From the NCBI RefSeq assembly GCF_000178855.1, contig NZ_ADVG01000003.1, positions 868,001 to 932,000 on the forward strand: a stretch of DNA of 64,000 nucleotides. The letters run 5' to 3'. Origin of the DNA: Ktedonobacter racemifer DSM 44963 (GTDB lineage: Bacteria; Chloroflexota; Ktedonobacteria; Ktedonobacterales; Ktedonobacteraceae). Positions 43,198 through 52,093 of the stretch are shown piece by piece. How positions within the stretch are numbered: the first letter of the stretch is position 1; each line of letters begins with the position of its first letter. The notes beneath the pieces are model-generated. The model was not told the origin of the DNA, made no database searches, and saw nothing but the letters and a program-made list of their open reading frames with translations. Made by a program: the position numbers and the translations under genes.

Positions 43198-45462
43198 TCA
43201 AGCCCAGCCCCAGTTCTTGACCACTTCAACGGGAAGGCTCAACACCTCTAAGACGCGCAGGTAGAGGTCATCAGACCATGCCGGGGAGGGTGAGCAGCGA
43301 CAGCAGTAGCAATCCATTCCACCGTCGCTTCCCAGCTCAGTATACGCGAAGCGGCAATTGCATTTTGGACAAGTAGCTTTTAGCACAAGCGGCTCTTGGA
43401 CTCCAAGGCGCTCCAGCCTTCGCCTCACCTTCAGGCGCGCCGGATAAGGGAAAGGATCCACCTGCGGCGGCTCCTGGACAACGCTCGCAGTCCATGCCAG
43501 CATGGACCCTACATTCTCGCCGGGCGCTTCCTGGCTATAAGAACCGTCTTGAGAATTTAGCTTCTCTTCTGGCTCTTCTGGCTGCATAGGCACAGGTTGC
43601 ATTTCATATGGTGGCATAGTGACTTCATGCCATACACTTGACTGCTCATCAGATGTTCGCGCGTTGATTTCAGCTGGCTCGGCTGGCTGCATAGAATCCT
43701 CCTCACAAGGCTCCACCACTGGTGTGATGGCTTCTTTATCCGCGTCTTCATCCCTCGCCTGGTTGGCAGGTGTTGGCAGAGGCTCGCCGCGTGAGAGTGC
43801 TTTGCAGGCATCGACGACGGCGTTGTTCAGAGCTGTCACAAACCAGGGCATGCGTTTGATCTGCCCCTGGTCGGTGTGGCTACGCACGCCTGCCAGGGCA
43901 TAGGCGGCATCCTGGTAATATTCTATGGTCTGGTAGAACCAATCCTCGACGACGCTGGCGTGATCCTCCAGGTGCGCCTCGGCAGCAAAGTGCAGGAGGC
44001 GCTGCATGTGATTTACCAGGCAGCTCTGCGCCGAGTAGGGATTGGCATCACGGAGCTTCTCCGAGACGCTGTAGCCCAGTATCATCAGGCGGTGCGTCAG
44101 GGGCTGGCGAGGCTGCATACGCTTCTGATCCTCGATACTCGGCAGGCGCTGTGGGCGATACTGTTTCGCCACGTCTTTCTTGCCTGTTGGCCTGGCTTTC
44201 CCGCCTCCAGCCTTGCGCCGGGCCAGTTCCTCGTGCGTGAGCGGTCCCTGCGCCAGGGGCTGATAGCGCTCCTGCCAGTTGCCACCTCCTGGCTGCACAG
44301 CGACCTGGACGGTTGTCTCCTGGACCTTCACCTGGGACAGCTTCGCGGATGGCGCCTGGACCTCCGCCTGGGGAGGCTTCGTCTCTACCACCAGCTCCTC
44401 GATCTGTACGCTTGCTTTATGCTCGCTCGCCTGCTCGGGGCCAATTTCTCCAAAAGTGGGAGTGCTAGAAGGCTGCTCGTCCCGAGAATGTTGCTCACAG
44501 GAGTCTCCCTGAGTGAGCGTCATCTGCTTGCAATGGTTGCAACTATACTTCTGGCACAGATCCTCTTCTTCTCGAAGAAAAATCTCAAACCATTTCTGCA
44601 AAAAATCCAGCTTCGAATTCGAATTCGAACTCTCACTATTAACTTTAGTATCTATACTATACGGGGAATGTCCTTGGAGATATTTATTCCAAAGTGCGCT
44701 TATTCTGCCTCTATCGCACTCTAGCATATCTTTCGTATTCAGGAGCGCCCGCACGCGTACACCCAGCTCATCTTTGAGCCTATCATCCTCGTCATAGCAA
44801 AAGGAACATGCATGATTGTCGCAACACACGGAGGGGCGCCGTTTATGCTCATGACGGCCTTTGGGTCCCGGCTTCTTCTTGAAGATGCGCTGGTAATTGT
44901 CGAAGTCACGCACCTGGTTGAGAATCTCCTCGTGGTGCAGAATATATTTGGCATTGTCCCAGGTGGGCGCTACATATCCCGGCGATTTCTCCCACAGAAA
45001 GTAGCGGTATGCCAGGTCATTCAGTGGGTTACATTCTTTGAGAGTCACACGGCGTCGCTGAACGCTCTGATCCTCTCCCTGAATAGAGATCCAGCCGCTC
45101 TTCAATATGATCAGGCCCCGGCTGACCAGTTCATTAAGGCCTTTGCGTATCGTACGTTCGCAGCGATTCATGAAATTTGCCAGGGCTTGAACGCCGACAT
45201 AGGCCTTACCGGTTCGCTTCTGAAATTCAATGATCGCCTCCCAGAGGGCTGCGAGCGCGCGTGGAAGGACATATTTCATTAGACGGCGCAGACGGCGATT
45301 CCCCTGCGGACCCTCAAACTCGCGATAGCCAAATTGGAAGGTAGTACTTTCAAGTGGGGTATTTTCGGAGACGTTTTTAGAGACGTTTTTAGAGATTACT
45401 GATGCTACTGCTGGCGTATCCTCGCCCTGGTGGCTTCCCTGCACCGGCTGTTGGTGCGGCAT
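43198..45462 (-). CDS. winged-helix, zinc-motif protein of unknown function
   Basis: About 754 residues from the ATG at 45462 (GGAAAG upstream); the frame is open to 45558. A winged helix (YVGVQALANFMNRCERTIRK then LVSRGLIILKSGWISI) lies near the N-terminus, as in replication-initiator or GntR-like DNA-binding proteins. Then come a Cys/His cluster (CCDNHACSFCYDEDD), a long low-complexity Gln/Glu/Pro region, and a C-terminal CPKCNCRFAY with a later CYCCRC zinc ribbon. This suggests a DNA-binding protein, perhaps of plasmid or phage origin. A CATGC palindrome is translated in frame as VGSMLAWTA. No family is recognised. Confidence 0.7.
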   Translation of the reverse strand: MPHQQPVQGSHQGEDTPAVASVISKNVSKNVSENTPLESTTFQFGYREFEGPQGNRRLRRLMKYVLPRALAALWEAIIEFQKRTGKAYVGVQALANFMNRCERTIRKGLNELVSRGLIILKSGWISIQGEDQSVQRRRVTLKECNPLNDLAYRYFLWEKSPGYVAPTWDNAKYILHHEEILNQVRDFDNYQRIFKKKPGPKGRHEHKRRPSVCCDNHACSFCYDEDDRLKDELGVRVRALLNTKDMLECDRGRISALWNKYLQGHSPYSIDTKVNSESSNSNSKLDFLQKWFEIFLREEEDLCQKYSCNHCKQMTLTQGDSCEQHSRDEQPSSTPTFGEIGPEQASEHKASVQIEELVVETKPPQAEVQAPSAKLSQVKVQETTVQVAVQPGGGNWQERYQPLAQGPLTHEELARRKAGGGKARPTGKKDVAKQYRPQRLPSIEDQKRMQPRQPLTHRLMILGYSVSEKLRDANPYSAQSCLVNHMQRLLHFAAEAHLEDHASVVEDWFYQTIEYYQDAAYALAGVRSHTDQGQIKRMPWFVTALNNAVVDACKALSRGEPLPTPANQARDEDADKEAITPVVEPCEEDSMQPAEPAEINARTSDEQSSVWHEVTMPPYEMQPVPMQPEEPEEKLNSQDGSYSQEAPGENVGSMLAWTASVVQEPPQVDPFPYPARLKVRRRLERLGVQEPLVLKATCPKCNCRFAYTELGSDGGMDCYCCRCSPSPAWSDDLYLRVLEVLSLPVEVVKNWGWA
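43490..43507. repeat. CATGC-NN-GCATG palindrome inside a coding region
   Basis: GTCCATGC-CA-GCATGGAC followed by CCTAC, the same consensus as the intergenic copies, but here within the winged-helix gene, in frame. Confidence 0.75.
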
Positions 45463-45558
45463 AGAGATCTTTCCAGACTGTGGTACTACGCTACAAAACG
45501 CATTTATATTGATATTTAACCCATTGACATGGTCAAAGAATAACTGTATTATAGACAT

Positions 45559-46025
45559 ACAGTTTTGGGACGGAATTACCTGAGCGAGCTACTGACTGCT
45601 AATCGGTACTCCTCACACAAAAGGTGGTTCCGTTTTCCTTTCTATAGAATTATGGCGCGCACCTGCGTAGCAGTGAAGAGCGTGGATAAGAGTAGTAGGG
45701 GCATCTACGTGTCTGGCTCATGGTCATGGTGTTGCTATCCCTTCCATCTATCAACCGCCGCTTACACATGCAAAGAAGATGAAGCTATCCTCTCACATGT
45801 CTTATATATTGGTGCATTTGTTCTTACTTCCAATCATACCACATAAACCCATCTATTGTACAGCCTTTATCCAAATGTTCTAAGCACGAATTTGTGGTAA
45901 TACCTCACAGCCAAAATAGCATATACAGATGCACTAAGAATTCCACCGTAAATCACTAGCCTATATTTCCCTAAAATTCAAGCTTTGAAAAGGCAGGCAT
46001 GCCCAATCCCACAAGCGCCTGGCCC
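45559..46025. other. AT-rich intergenic region, no gene
   Basis: One rightward ORF (45565-45846) has no good ribosome site and no recognisable sequence. The rest is AT-rich. I see no supported feature. Confidence 0.4.
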
Positions 46026-46388
46026 CCTTCAACCATAGGCGTCCCGTAAACGACTCCGCTGGAAAATTTTGTTCAGACAAGTGTCCGAGCTTGGAGAATT
46101 GCCCATTGCACGGAGGCGCTTTCCCAGACCGGTAGGGACCCGGTTTACCGCGTCCGAATGCCATTTATGGCAGTGCGGCGAAAGCCTTTTTCGGCCAGTG
46201 AAGAAGCCTCCTTGAACGCGACATGACACAAGGGAGCGCTTGGGGCTGCGCCCACAGGCGATCAATCGCCTTCGGACGCGGTAAACCGGGTCCCTACCGG
46301 CCTGGAGAGCCATCTCGCGTGGCGATCGTCTGGACAAGATTACAAAATTTCCCGGTGGAATCGTAAATGGGGCGCCTATGGTTGAAGG
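46026..46388. repeat. 363-bp fold-back element with nested inverted repeats
   Basis: The outer arms (46026-46071 and about 46344-46388) start CCTTCAACCATAGGCG and are about 80 percent identical. The inner arms (46129-46158 and 46271-46300) are a perfect 30-bp inverted repeat beginning CCGGTAGGGACCCGGTTTAC. No ORF lies inside. A solo inner arm recurs at 50791-50832. The layout is that of a fold-back or MITE-type non-autonomous element. Confidence 0.85.
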
Positions 46389-46498
46389 AGCCTTTGTACA
46401 AGATCGCTAGAACTCCCCCTTCTGTGAAGGATTGGCTTCCCGACCGCTATTATGGTATACTAGCGTTCGCTAGAACATATTTTCGCTGGAGGGATTCA

Positions 46499-47134
46499 AT
46501 GAAGCTAAAGCAGCGTCTCGACGCCATGTGGGGTCGGCAGCACCAGCGGCCAGTAGGGATACTGGGTCGCATGGTTGGTGAGAGAATGCTACGCCAGCAC
46601 CAGCCAGAGACCGACTGGACACTGGATCTACTGCAAATTCAGCCTACAGATACAATATTAGAGGTGGGCTTTGGCGCGGGGCGGGGCATCAAGCTGGCCA
46701 CCGAAAAGGCACCCGCTGGACACGTCATGGGTATTGACCTCTCGAAGACTATGCTTCAGGTAGCGACCAGGCGAAACGCACAGGCCATAAGGGCCGGGCG
46801 CGTCATCTTAAAGCAAGGAGACATCGCCGCCCTCCCCTTTGAGGATCAGCAGTTCGACAGGATCATGACCATTCACACCTTTTATTTCTGGTCAGAACCC
46901 TCGCTCATAACACAGGAGCTACTGCGTGTCCTCAAGCCTGCTGGCAGGCTGGTCGTCACCCTGGCGACCGGCAAGCTCAACGACCAGGGCGTGGAAGAGT
47001 TTAGCCACCTCCAGACACTTCTTGAGGAGCAGGTCGTTCCAGATATGCTGCGCAACGGCTTCAAAGTGGTGCGCCTGGAGCGTGGCCCCTTCTCCCGCCA
47101 GTACAACAACGTGGCCCTCATCGGCGAGAAATAA
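46499..47134 (+). CDS. class I SAM-dependent methyltransferase
   Basis: 211 residues from the ATG at 46499, which follows CTGGAGG; the frame is open upstream to 46367, into the fold-back element, but that part is not conserved-looking. Motif I reads TILEVGFGAGRGIKLATEKA, the acidic loop GIDLSKTML, and ALPFEDQQFDRIMTIHTFYF leads to RVLKPAGRLVVTLATGK. It is a Methyltransf_11 protein of unknown substrate. Confidence 0.85.
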   Translation: MKLKQRLDAMWGRQHQRPVGILGRMVGERMLRQHQPETDWTLDLLQIQPTDTILEVGFGAGRGIKLATEKAPAGHVMGIDLSKTMLQVATRRNAQAIRAGRVILKQGDIAALPFEDQQFDRIMTIHTFYFWSEPSLITQELLRVLKPAGRLVVTLATGKLNDQGVEEFSHLQTLLEEQVVPDMLRNGFKVVRLERGPFSRQYNNVALIGEK

Positions 47135-47167
47135 GCACAAACACTAATAATATATTTCAGGTAAAAT

Positions 47168-47407
47168 ATGTCGAGAAGAATTTACAGGAAGGCCTTGTTG
47201 CGCGCAGTTGAGGCCTTCCTAGATGGCTCCCCTACCGCTCATAAGCGGGCGCAACGTATTATTCAACGCTTTTACCATGCTATCAACAGTAACCTACGGC
47301 AGCTGAACATTGATTATATTATCTGGGGCTTTTCCTTCTCTGCCCTGACCGATTCAGTTTTCTATGAGGACAGGCATTTCTTACAAAAGATGAGAGTCGG
47401 ACAATGA
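47168..47407 (+). CDS. small hypothetical protein
   Basis: 79 residues (MSRRIYRKALLRAVEAFLDG start), basic N-terminus and a C-terminal part DYIIWGFSFSALTDSVFYED. It follows the methyltransferase by 33 bp, with CAGG before the ATG, so it could be cotranscribed. No family recognised; a chance ORF is possible. Confidence 0.4.
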   Translation: MSRRIYRKALLRAVEAFLDGSPTAHKRAQRIIQRFYHAINSNLRQLNIDYIIWGFSFSALTDSVFYEDRHFLQKMRVGQ

Positions 47408-47550
47408 TGTGCTCATCGTTTCTCTGTCATGAGCCAGTGACTTCTTGACAGTGGCTTGTCCCAGCGCATATGATCCTTAACAGTAACAAGCAACCGATTG
47501 CGCCGCTAGCGAACGGCGCGATCCGCGAGAAGTAGCGGAGGATACGTTTC

Positions 47551-48012
47551 ATGTTCACCTTGCGCCGTTATGAATCTGCTGATCGAGAAGCAGTCGAACA
47601 TTTGCATGTGCATGCCCTTCAGCAGACCGGGGCCTACCTGGGCCGCGGTCCCTGGGATGATGATGTCTATGCCATCGAGGAGGTATATCTCCAGAATCAG
47701 GGAGAGTTTCTGATTGGTGAATGCGATGGCCAGTTTGTCGCGATGGGCGCCTTCAAGCGCACAGGTCCGGAGCGCGCCGAGATCAAGCGTATGCGCGTCC
47801 ATCCCGATCACCAGGGGCACGGCTACGGCCAGCTCATTCTGACTGAACTCGAAGCCCGTGTCCGCGCCCTCGGCTACCGGACCCTGCACCTCGACACCTC
47901 CATCCTCCAGATTCCCGCCCAGAGGCTCTACGAGAAGAACGGCTTCCGCGAAGTAGGCCGCGACAATTATCAGGGCATCGAAGTAATTTTGTATGAGAAG
48001 CAAATAAGCTAA
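47551..48012 (+). CDS. GNAT family N-acetyltransferase
   Basis: 153 residues. LRRYESADREAVEHLHVHAL starts the fold; IKRMRVHPDHQGHGYGQLIL carries the acetyl-CoA loop (Q-G-H-G-Y-G) and RLYEKNGFREVGRDNYQGIE the C-terminal motif, all typical of Acetyltransf_1. AGCGGAGG precedes the ATG. Substrate unknown. Confidence 0.87.
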   Translation: MFTLRRYESADREAVEHLHVHALQQTGAYLGRGPWDDDVYAIEEVYLQNQGEFLIGECDGQFVAMGAFKRTGPERAEIKRMRVHPDHQGHGYGQLILTELEARVRALGYRTLHLDTSILQIPAQRLYEKNGFREVGRDNYQGIEVILYEKQIS

Positions 48013-48293
48013 AAGTCAAAACATGGGCTCACTCTGGGTCTGCGCCAATATGGATAATCCCGTGGGGGTGCTGACTTCCATTGAATCAGCAGTATTAGCT
48101 GATAATTTGCGTGAATGTTGAGCGCTTTTCAGGTTAGCCCCGGCCGCATGAATTCCGCTTCTTTTTTCTACGGTTGCGTACTCAGTATGTGATAATAGGT
48201 TTGCTGGCCTACGTAATACCAACAGAGACAGAGTCTCTACTATCAAACAAAAGGCTAATCAAATATCCTCTGTTTCTCGAGTGAGGCTCAAGC

Positions 48294-50630
48294 ATGAACG
48301 AAATGGTAGGCAAATATCAAGGTAGGCAATTCGGCAACTATCGGCTCCTCACGCTCATTGGCGAGGGTGGTTCCTCCGAAGTCTACCTGGGCAAACACCT
48401 CTACCTCGGCACAGAAGCGGCCATTAAAATACTCGATACCAGGCTTAAAGACAACGAGTTCGCACAATTCAGCAACGAGGCGCGTACCCTTATCAACTTG
48501 CATCACCCCAACATCGTAGGCATCCTCGAGTTCGGCATGGAAGCGGGCATCCCATTTATTGTGATGTCCTATGCCCCTTATGGCTCATTGGGTCAGCGTC
48601 ATCCCGCAGGCACCCGTCTACCTTTATCGATCGTTGTCTCCTACGTCAAATCGATTGCAGCCGCCCTCCAGTATGCGCATAAAAAAAACCTTATTCATCG
48701 TGATATCAAACCTGATAATCTGTTGATCGGCAGCGAGAATGAGATTTTGCTCAGCGATTTCGGCATTGCTGTTGTGGCTCACAATACCCATTCGCTGCGC
48801 ACACAAGACGCCATCGGCACAGTCACCTACATGGCACCGGAGCAACTACGCAAAAAGGCCCGCCCCGCCAGCGACCAGTACGCGCTTGGCGTCGTTATCT
48901 ACGAATGGCTTTGCGGAGAGCCCCCGTTTGATGGCTCCCCTATAGAGATAGCAATGCAGCATCTGAACGATCCCCCACAGCCACTACGGGAAAAGCTTCC
49001 AGGCGTCATACCAGCCGTTGAACGGGTGGTGCTCAAGGCGCTGGCGAAAGAACCCCACCAACGGTTCACCAGCGTGCAGGAGTTCGCTGAAGCCCTGGAG
49101 CAGGCTAGTCAGGCTAAGCGGGAAAGTGTACGGGAAACCCCGCAGCGCGGCAGAAGAAGGGCGGAGGTGCCATCCTCTCAGTTGCGGAAAAATCTTCTTT
49201 CTTCGCCAAGCAAAGCAGCACTTCTCATGCTATTGCTCCTTGTCGTTCTTGGGGCCGTAGCCGGCAATAGTCTTCTTTCGTTTGTGAAACACCAGCCTAT
49301 CCCTACCCCTCGCCCCACTTCTTCGGTTCACGCCTCACTGGGCGTTACGCCTACCGCGCCAGATGTCTCTTCCAATGGGGCTTCAGCGGGCTGGACGATG
49401 TTCGGTTTAGATGCTCAACATACAGAAGATAATACACTTGAACATACTCTCAACCAGACAAACATCCCCACCCTGCAAACCGCCTGGACAAGCTATACGG
49501 GTTACAACCTTCACCCTCCGGTCGTGGCCAATGGCGTCCTCTATATTACTTCCAGCCAAAATGTCGCCTCACCAGATGGGAACGCCTATCCCGTCAGTAC
49601 CCTCTATGCGCTTGACAGTCAGACAAGCAAAGTACTGTGGAAGAAGTCAAATTTGCCCGTTCAGGCAGGGGGACGAAGTCTCTACGACGACTCTACAAGC
49701 GATATCTATACAGTAGCTGTAGCCAATGGCGTCGTCTACGCCGCTGCGGTCTCCGGTATGCTCGACGCCCTCAATGCGCGCACAGGCGCTCAAATCTGGT
49801 CGATCCGCCTTACCGATGCAGTCTCCGATACCTATCAGAATGCGGCGCCGATCGTGGTAAACGGTACCCTCTACCTCCACACAATCAATGGAAACGTCTA
49901 CGCAGTCGATGCTAGGTCAGGGACCGTTCGCTGGAGTACCCATGTAGATGTTCCCACCAACCCGAGAAATGGCGGAGCGAGCATACCTGCTGAAGCGAAT
50001 GGGGTCGTCTATGTGGGGGGCAGTCAGTACTTGTATGCGTTCGAAGTCAGGAACGGCGCAATGCTCTGGCGCGGCATGGTAAACAGTTGGGACCCTTTTA
50101 CCCCAGTCGTGGCACAAGGAATAGTCTACGCTGCTGCGGATACCGGCAATGTATTTGCCTTTAACGCAACCGGCTGTGACGCAGCGATCTGTTCCCCTCT
50201 CTGGAACTCCTCTTTTGGCCTGCCCAAGTCTACCGGTGCACTGGGTCAGATAGACTATCCCCCATCTGTAGCCAATGGCGTGCTCTATTTGGGGACGGTG
50301 GCAGATCCTGTCTTTGGAGGGGGATATCTGTTCGCCGTGAATGCCAGAACGGGGGCCACGCTCTGGAATGCATCTATCGACAAAACTGGCGTCGCGGGTG
50401 AAGGTGGTTTCTACGCTTCGCCAGTCGTGGCAAATGGGGTTGTCTATGTGATTGGTCAGGATGGCCAGTTCTATACCTTTCGGGCTGCTGGCTGCGGAAG
50501 CGTCACCTGCAAGCCATTCTGGATGGCAAACTTTCGCAATAACTTTGGTCCTGGATACTCGATCACGGTTCTCGATAGCAGCGTGTACCTGGCGACACCC
50601 GGAGCGCTCTACGCGCTCCGCTTACCGTAG
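48294..50630 (+). CDS. Ser/Thr protein kinase with extracellular PQQ-type propeller
   Basis: 778 residues. The Hanks-type kinase has the Gly loop IGEGGSSEVY (22-31), Lys45 (AIKIL), HRDIKPDN (135-142), DFG (155-157) and APE (181-183). A linker with basic residues leads to one membrane helix (AALLMLLLLVVLGAVAGNSL, 308-327), then a Pro/Thr/Ser stalk and eight or so PQQ-like beta-propeller repeats (YALDSQTSKVLWKKSN, VYAVDARSGTVRWSTHV, FAVNARTGATLWNASI) filling 365-778. It is a membrane receptor kinase, with the propeller outside, that should phosphorylate cytoplasmic targets on ligand binding. The ligand is unknown. A stand-alone gene. Confidence 0.92.
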   Translation: MNEMVGKYQGRQFGNYRLLTLIGEGGSSEVYLGKHLYLGTEAAIKILDTRLKDNEFAQFSNEARTLINLHHPNIVGILEFGMEAGIPFIVMSYAPYGSLGQRHPAGTRLPLSIVVSYVKSIAAALQYAHKKNLIHRDIKPDNLLIGSENEILLSDFGIAVVAHNTHSLRTQDAIGTVTYMAPEQLRKKARPASDQYALGVVIYEWLCGEPPFDGSPIEIAMQHLNDPPQPLREKLPGVIPAVERVVLKALAKEPHQRFTSVQEFAEALEQASQAKRESVRETPQRGRRRAEVPSSQLRKNLLSSPSKAALLMLLLLVVLGAVAGNSLLSFVKHQPIPTPRPTSSVHASLGVTPTAPDVSSNGASAGWTMFGLDAQHTEDNTLEHTLNQTNIPTLQTAWTSYTGYNLHPPVVANGVLYITSSQNVASPDGNAYPVSTLYALDSQTSKVLWKKSNLPVQAGGRSLYDDSTSDIYTVAVANGVVYAAAVSGMLDALNARTGAQIWSIRLTDAVSDTYQNAAPIVVNGTLYLHTINGNVYAVDARSGTVRWSTHVDVPTNPRNGGASIPAEANGVVYVGGSQYLYAFEVRNGAMLWRGMVNSWDPFTPVVAQGIVYAAADTGNVFAFNATGCDAAICSPLWNSSFGLPKSTGALGQIDYPPSVANGVLYLGTVADPVFGGGYLFAVNARTGATLWNASIDKTGVAGEGGFYASPVVANGVVYVIGQDGQFYTFRAAGCGSVTCKPFWMANFRNNFGPGYSITVLDSSVYLATPGALYALRLP

Positions 50631-50790
50631 GCCGCGCTGTGGCTGAGTATTTCGCCCGGTTGTGCTGTATGGGAAGCTGTTGACTCGCCACTAGAACCCA
50701 TCATCCGCGTGCCTTCTTTGGCAGAGGAGTGACCTTGCTCTCACAGGAGCATAATGGGAAAACAGGAGCGTTTTGGCTAGCGCCGAAGTG

Positions 50791-50832
50791 CGATTAATCG
50801 CCTTCGGACGCGCTAAAGCTGGTCCCTACCGG
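50791..50832. repeat. solo arm of the 46-kb fold-back element
   Basis: CGATTAATCGCCTTCGGACG and the following CGCTAAAGCTGGTCCCTACCGG match the right inner arm region at 46259-46300 at about 38 of 42 positions. No partner arm is visible nearby. Confidence 0.7.
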
Positions 50833-50875
50833 AAATGAGTGCATCCCCCTTATTATTCTCCTTATTAAGTAGCGC

Positions 50876-52048
50876 CTATATGGTATTAAAGGCCGGGTAG
50901 TAAGGAGGATCGGCGGCCTCGGGCCAGCGTTGGGTGAGTTGCTGGGCGCAAGTGCGCAGAGTGTCGCCGACGGCCTGGAGGTAGCCAAAAGATGCACAGG
51001 CCTGAGCAGCGGAGTTGAGATAGAGCAGGAAGCGCTGGCGGTCGGTAAGCGCGATCAGCAGGCGATCCTGCTCGAGCATCTTTTCCAGGGGGCGCATCAT
51101 AGCGTGAAAGCTCAGCGCCCAGGCGACGCAGGCCCCGACCAGGGCTGGGTAGAAGAGCGCATCGTCCGCCGCCTCAGGACAGCCCTTTGCCAGCTCGGCC
51201 CGGTAGACGGCCTCCATGCGCTGGATCAGCGGCTCAGGCATATGGTAGACACACCAGCAGGTCGGAAAGGGCATACGACAATAGACCCCTTCGAGCAGTG
51301 CGTGGGTATAGCGAGCTCCCTCGAAGTCTAGCAAACACCAGTTCGCGCCATCGAAGAGGAAGTTATCCGGCGCGGCATCTGACTGCACAAAGACATTGAA
51401 GGAGCCAGGGGCGAGCAGGAAGTCACGCAGGCTCTGTAGCTCTTCCTCCGCACCCGGCGCTACTGGTACGTCTAGCAATTCGGCGATCTCATACAGGGCC
51501 GAGGAAAGCCATTCATAGTTATAGTAGCTATTGCTGCTCTCGGCTGGCCCCAGTTGCTCGCGTATCCGCAAATACTCCGCTTCGCGCCCAGCTGTCAGGG
51601 CGTGCAGGCGACCATGCAGCCTGGCATAAGCCATCAGCCCGGCCTCGGCGGCCTCCGCATCGCTTCCCAGCAGCAAATGGTCCAGGCGCGTCCCTGCCTT
51701 GAGGTCCTCCATGACATACAGCCCCACCTGCGCATCTCCGCCATAGAAGGCTGGCGCGAACGGCTCCGAAGCGTCCACCTGGCCTAAAAACTGCAAACTG
51801 GCCCAATCATTAAACAACTGCCAGGCCGCATCACTCCCCGACTCACGAGCGAACGCCTCACTATTGGTATGCTTCACAATTACGCTCTCTGGCGCCGTGT
51901 CTGGTCCCTCCAGGACCGGGAAGCGCAGCACACGCGAGCGCGCACTTCCCTGTAGCTCCTCTCCCTCACCCAATCGTACCCGCCCACCAAATCTCTCTGA
52001 GAGAATACTCTCGGCCCTCTTCCCAGCCGTCAACAAGAGATCGCCCAT
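50876..52048 (-). CDS. APH-like (choline/aminoglycoside kinase fold) protein
   Basis: 390 residues of the protein-kinase-like APH family: VIVKHTNSEAFARES (Lys strand), LYVMEDLKAGTRLDHLL (hinge), the catalytic loop FVQSDAAPDNFLFDG in place of HGDxxxxN, and the LLDFEGARYTH metal motif (DFE). The usual catalytic-loop His is Gln, while Asp, Asn and DFE are kept, so activity is plausible. It lies 45 bp downstream of the NACHT-LRR gene on the same strand with AAGGAAGGTG before its ATG, so the two are probably cotranscribed. It could be a partner of the NLR or an ordinary small-molecule kinase. Confidence 0.8.
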   Translation of the reverse strand: MGDLLLTAGKRAESILSERFGGRVRLGEGEELQGSARSRVLRFPVLEGPDTAPESVIVKHTNSEAFARESGSDAAWQLFNDWASLQFLGQVDASEPFAPAFYGGDAQVGLYVMEDLKAGTRLDHLLLGSDAEAAEAGLMAYARLHGRLHALTAGREAEYLRIREQLGPAESSNSYYNYEWLSSALYEIAELLDVPVAPGAEEELQSLRDFLLAPGSFNVFVQSDAAPDNFLFDGANWCLLDFEGARYTHALLEGVYCRMPFPTCWCVYHMPEPLIQRMEAVYRAELAKGCPEAADDALFYPALVGACVAWALSFHAMMRPLEKMLEQDRLLIALTDRQRFLLYLNSAAQACASFGYLQAVGDTLRTCAQQLTQRWPEAADPPYYPAFNTI

Positions 52049-52093
52049 AACACCTTCCTTCTATTTAAAGTACAATCATCACCAACTCTCTTA

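Noticed and set aside
43876..44724. Rightward ORF of 282 codons inside the winged-helix gene
   Set aside because: Antisense to a longer ORF with clear domains and normal composition.
45565..45846. Rightward ORF of 93 codons
   Set aside because: No ribosome site, no recognisable sequence, AT-rich background.
48016..48246. Leftward ORF of 76 codons before the Ser/Thr kinase
   Set aside because: Could be the tail of an old IS gene, but no family motif or start signal can be seen.
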